Positions 62,613 to 64,000 of a stretch of DNA of 64,000 bases are shown one piece after another. Each line of letters opens with the position of its first letter. Position 1 is the first letter of the stretch. Source of the DNA: Halogranum amylolyticum (GTDB taxonomy: Archaea; Halobacteriota; Halobacteria; Halobacteriales; Haloferacaceae). Below the pieces are notes generated by a model. That model was not told the DNA's origin and did not search any database. It worked only from the letters and a program-made list of their open reading frames with translations. The stretch spans positions 210,108 to 274,107 of the forward strand of contig NZ_FODV01000004.1 of NCBI RefSeq assembly GCF_900110465.1, read 5' to 3'. The translations under genes were made by a program, and so were the position numbers.

Positions 62613-64000
62613 ATGACCGTCAGCGCCCTCGCTGGGCGACTCCGCGCGGAGGCCGAACGGGCGAACGAGCGTCGACTGCTCGTCCTCGCCGGCGACCGCG
62701 ACGCCGGCATCGACGCCGCCTACGACGCCGTCGAGGGGGCGGGCTACCCCGACGAGGGCGTCACCGTCGTCACGGCCACGGAGGGGTTCCGGTTCGAACG
62801 CCTCCACCCGAAACACGCCGACAGACTGCTCGGGACGACCCGCGACTGCGTCGTCCTCGACGCCCACGGGGAGTTCTCGCCGAACGCTATCGGGCGGACC
62901 GTCGGCGCCGTCGACGGCGGCGGCCTGCTCGTCCTCCTCACGCCGCCGCTGGACGAGTGGCCGACGAGACGCGGCGGCTTCGACGAGTACCTCGCCGTCC
63001 CCCCGTTCACTGTGGACGACGTGACCGGTCGGTTCCGGAAGCGACTCGTCGACACGCTCCGCGAGCATCCGGGCGTCGCCGTCGTCGACCTCGTGAGCGG
63101 GGCCGTCGAACGCGACGGCCTCACCGACGCACCACCTGCAGGACCGCGACGCGACCCGCCGGTACCGGCGGACGCACAGTTCCCCCGCCGGGCCTACGAG
63201 TCGTGTCTCACGGCCGACCAGGCGCGGGCCGTCCGGTCGCTGGAACTGCTCCGGGAGTCGGGCCACGCCGTCGTCGTCGAGGCCGACAGGGGACGGGGGA
63301 AGTCGAGCGCAGCCGGCCTCGCGGCGGGGAGTCTTGCCGCCGAGGGCCGGGACGTGCTCGTCACCGCGCCCAAGGGTCGCAACGCGGCGGAAGTGTTCGT
63401 CCGCGCGCGCACGCTGCTCGCGGAACTCGGCGCGCTCGCCGGCGAGACGGGAGACGACGAGGGACGTGAGCGACACCTCCGGACGATCGAGGGCGGCCAC
63501 GTCCGCTTCGCCGACCCGCCGACGGCCGCGACGCTCCCCGGCGACCCGGATGTCGTCGTCGTCGACGAGGCCGCGGCTCTGCCCGTTCGGTTGCTCTCGC
63601 AGTTCGTCGCGGCCCCGTCGGTCGGGTTCTTCACGACGATCCACGGCTACGAGGGCGCAGGCCGCGGGTTCTCCGTCCGGTTCCAGGATCGCCTCGCCGA
63701 GAGCGACATGGTCGTCCGCGACGTCCACCTCGACGACCCCATCCGGTACGCCCGCAACGACCCCGTCGAGACGTGGGCGTTCCGAGCGCTCCTGCTCGAC
63801 GCCCGCCCCGCCGTCGACCCGCTCGTCGAGGCGGCCACCGTCGACGACGCCGAGTACCGCGTCGTCTCCGCGGACGAGCTCGTCGCCGACGAACACCTGC
63901 TCAACGAGGCGTTCGGCCTGCTCGTGCTCGCGCACTACCGGACCGAACCGACCGACCTCGCCCGCCTGCTCGACGCACCGAACCTGTCGCTGCGGGCGCT
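62613..64000 (+). CDS. tmcA: tRNA(Met) cytidine acetyltransferase TmcA, N-terminal part
   Basis: The gene runs off the window; 462 codons are present. The DUF1726 region is followed by a helicase-like ATPase: Walker A DRGRGKSS with Lys230, the DEAA box near residue 318 and TTIHGYEGAGRGF. This domain order is that of TmcA/NAT10/Kre33, which acetylate RNA cytidines. The GNAT domain lies beyond the window. Acetylcytidine is abundant in several archaea. Confidence 0.9.
   Translation, partial: MTVSALAGRLRAEAERANERRLLVLAGDRDAGIDAAYDAVEGAGYPDEGVTVVTATEGFRFERLHPKHADRLLGTTRDCVVLDAHGEFSPNAIGRTVGAVDGGGLLVLLTPPLDEWPTRRGGFDEYLAVPPFTVDDVTGRFRKRLVDTLREHPGVAVVDLVSGAVERDGLTDAPPAGPRRDPPVPADAQFPRRAYESCLTADQARAVRSLELLRESGHAVVVEADRGRGKSSAAGLAAGSLAAEGRDVLVTAPKGRNAAEVFVRARTLLAELGALAGETGDDEGRERHLRTIEGGHVRFADPPTAATLPGDPDVVVVDEAAALPVRLLSQFVAAPSVGFFTTIHGYEGAGRGFSVRFQDRLAESDMVVRDVHLDDPIRYARNDPVETWAFRALLLDARPAVDPLVEAATVDDAEYRVVSADELVADEHLLNEAFGLLVLAHYRTEPTDLARLLDAPNLSLRA

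Noticed and set aside
62505..63935. Long minus-strand frame opposite tmcA
   Set aside because: Antisense shadow of TmcA; the plus-strand protein has clear Walker A and DEAA motifs.
1..64000. CRISPR array, rRNA operon or complete insertion sequence
   Set aside because: I looked for regularly spaced repeats, conserved rRNA stretches and transposase genes and saw none; only the solo IS605-like hairpin and the 53.3 kb hairpin remain.

Overview
The window is chromosomal DNA of a halophilic archaeon (class Halobacteria). The evidence is very GC-rich coding DNA with long antisense shadow frames, strongly acidic proteins (for example the uS2 N-terminus and the L12 tail), archaeal RNA polymerase subunits (D, N, K, F) and ribosomal proteins (eL8, eL18, eL21, eL24, eS28, P1-type L12), TATA boxes about 26-30 bases before start codons (many genes look leaderless), and haloarchaea-specific families (Bat-type HTH regulators, PccX, a four-CxxC zinc microprotein). 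I cannot name the genus. The order of housekeeping genes resembles what I remember of Haloferax volcanii, but the methylaspartate-cycle genes are an addition to that.

Layout. 1-8.2 kb: end of a sugar ABC transporter operon (binding protein, two permeases, ATPase, small membrane protein), followed by two Gfo/Idh/MocA dehydrogenases and a sugar-phosphate-isomerase-like TIM barrel, which looks like a sugar or polyol catabolic locus. A CNNM/CBS membrane protein sits among them. 8.2-11.4 kb: eIF2B-like protein, MoaA, a MaoC-like hotdog protein and a GNAT acetyltransferase. 11.5-18.2 kb: a compact methylaspartate-cycle cluster (mct divergent from glmS-glmE-mal-mch-citE). 19.1-25.5 kb: an IS605-like terminal hairpin, tRNA-Ser, the uS13-uS4-uS11-rpoD operon, tRNA-Leu, then eL18-uL13-uS9-rpoN-rpoK-eno-uS2. 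25.7-33.8 kb: propionyl-CoA carboxylase genes (pccB-pccX ... pccA) split by two copies of a divergent Bat-regulator/P450 module. 33.9-39.5 kb: EamA transporter, coiled-coil protein, two tandem sodium:neurotransmitter-type symporters and an SDR. 39.7-41.0 kb: eL8-eS28-eL24-ndk. 41.1-44.0 kb: a Mop-domain protein, then SBP56 (methanethiol-oxidase family), 2Fe-2S ferredoxin and ZIP-like membrane protein. 44.1-51.2 kb: a methyltransferase remnant, dCTP-deaminase-like protein, two-gene MetE, HemK-like methyltransferase, MscS, KsgA, DUF655, RpoF and eL21. 51.3-64 kb: a cystathionine synthase/lyase, small proteins, a long hairpin, EF-1beta, a zinc microprotein, a frameshifted TctA-like permease, L12-L10-L1, a ZIP-like protein and PQQ-propeller lipoprotein, L11, a ribbon-helix-helix protein with a P-loop kinase, an M42 peptidase and the start of TmcA.

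How the parts work together. The methylaspartate cluster turns glutamate into methylaspartate, mesaconate, mesaconyl-CoA and methylmalyl-CoA, and then glyoxylate plus propionyl-CoA. The pcc genes in the same window would carry propionyl-CoA on towards succinyl-CoA. Together they suggest acetate or acetyl-CoA assimilation by the methylaspartate cycle. The other recurrent theme is the split archaeal translation and transcription operons, several with recognisable TATA boxes, strong Shine-Dalgarno sites or inverted repeats near the promoter.

Most interesting unexplained structures: the duplicated Bat/P450 module wedged inside the pcc locus; the SBP56-ferredoxin-ZIP cassette behind three short direct repeats; the 84-base hairpin at 53.34 kb; and several perfect inverted repeats overlapping or next to TATA boxes.
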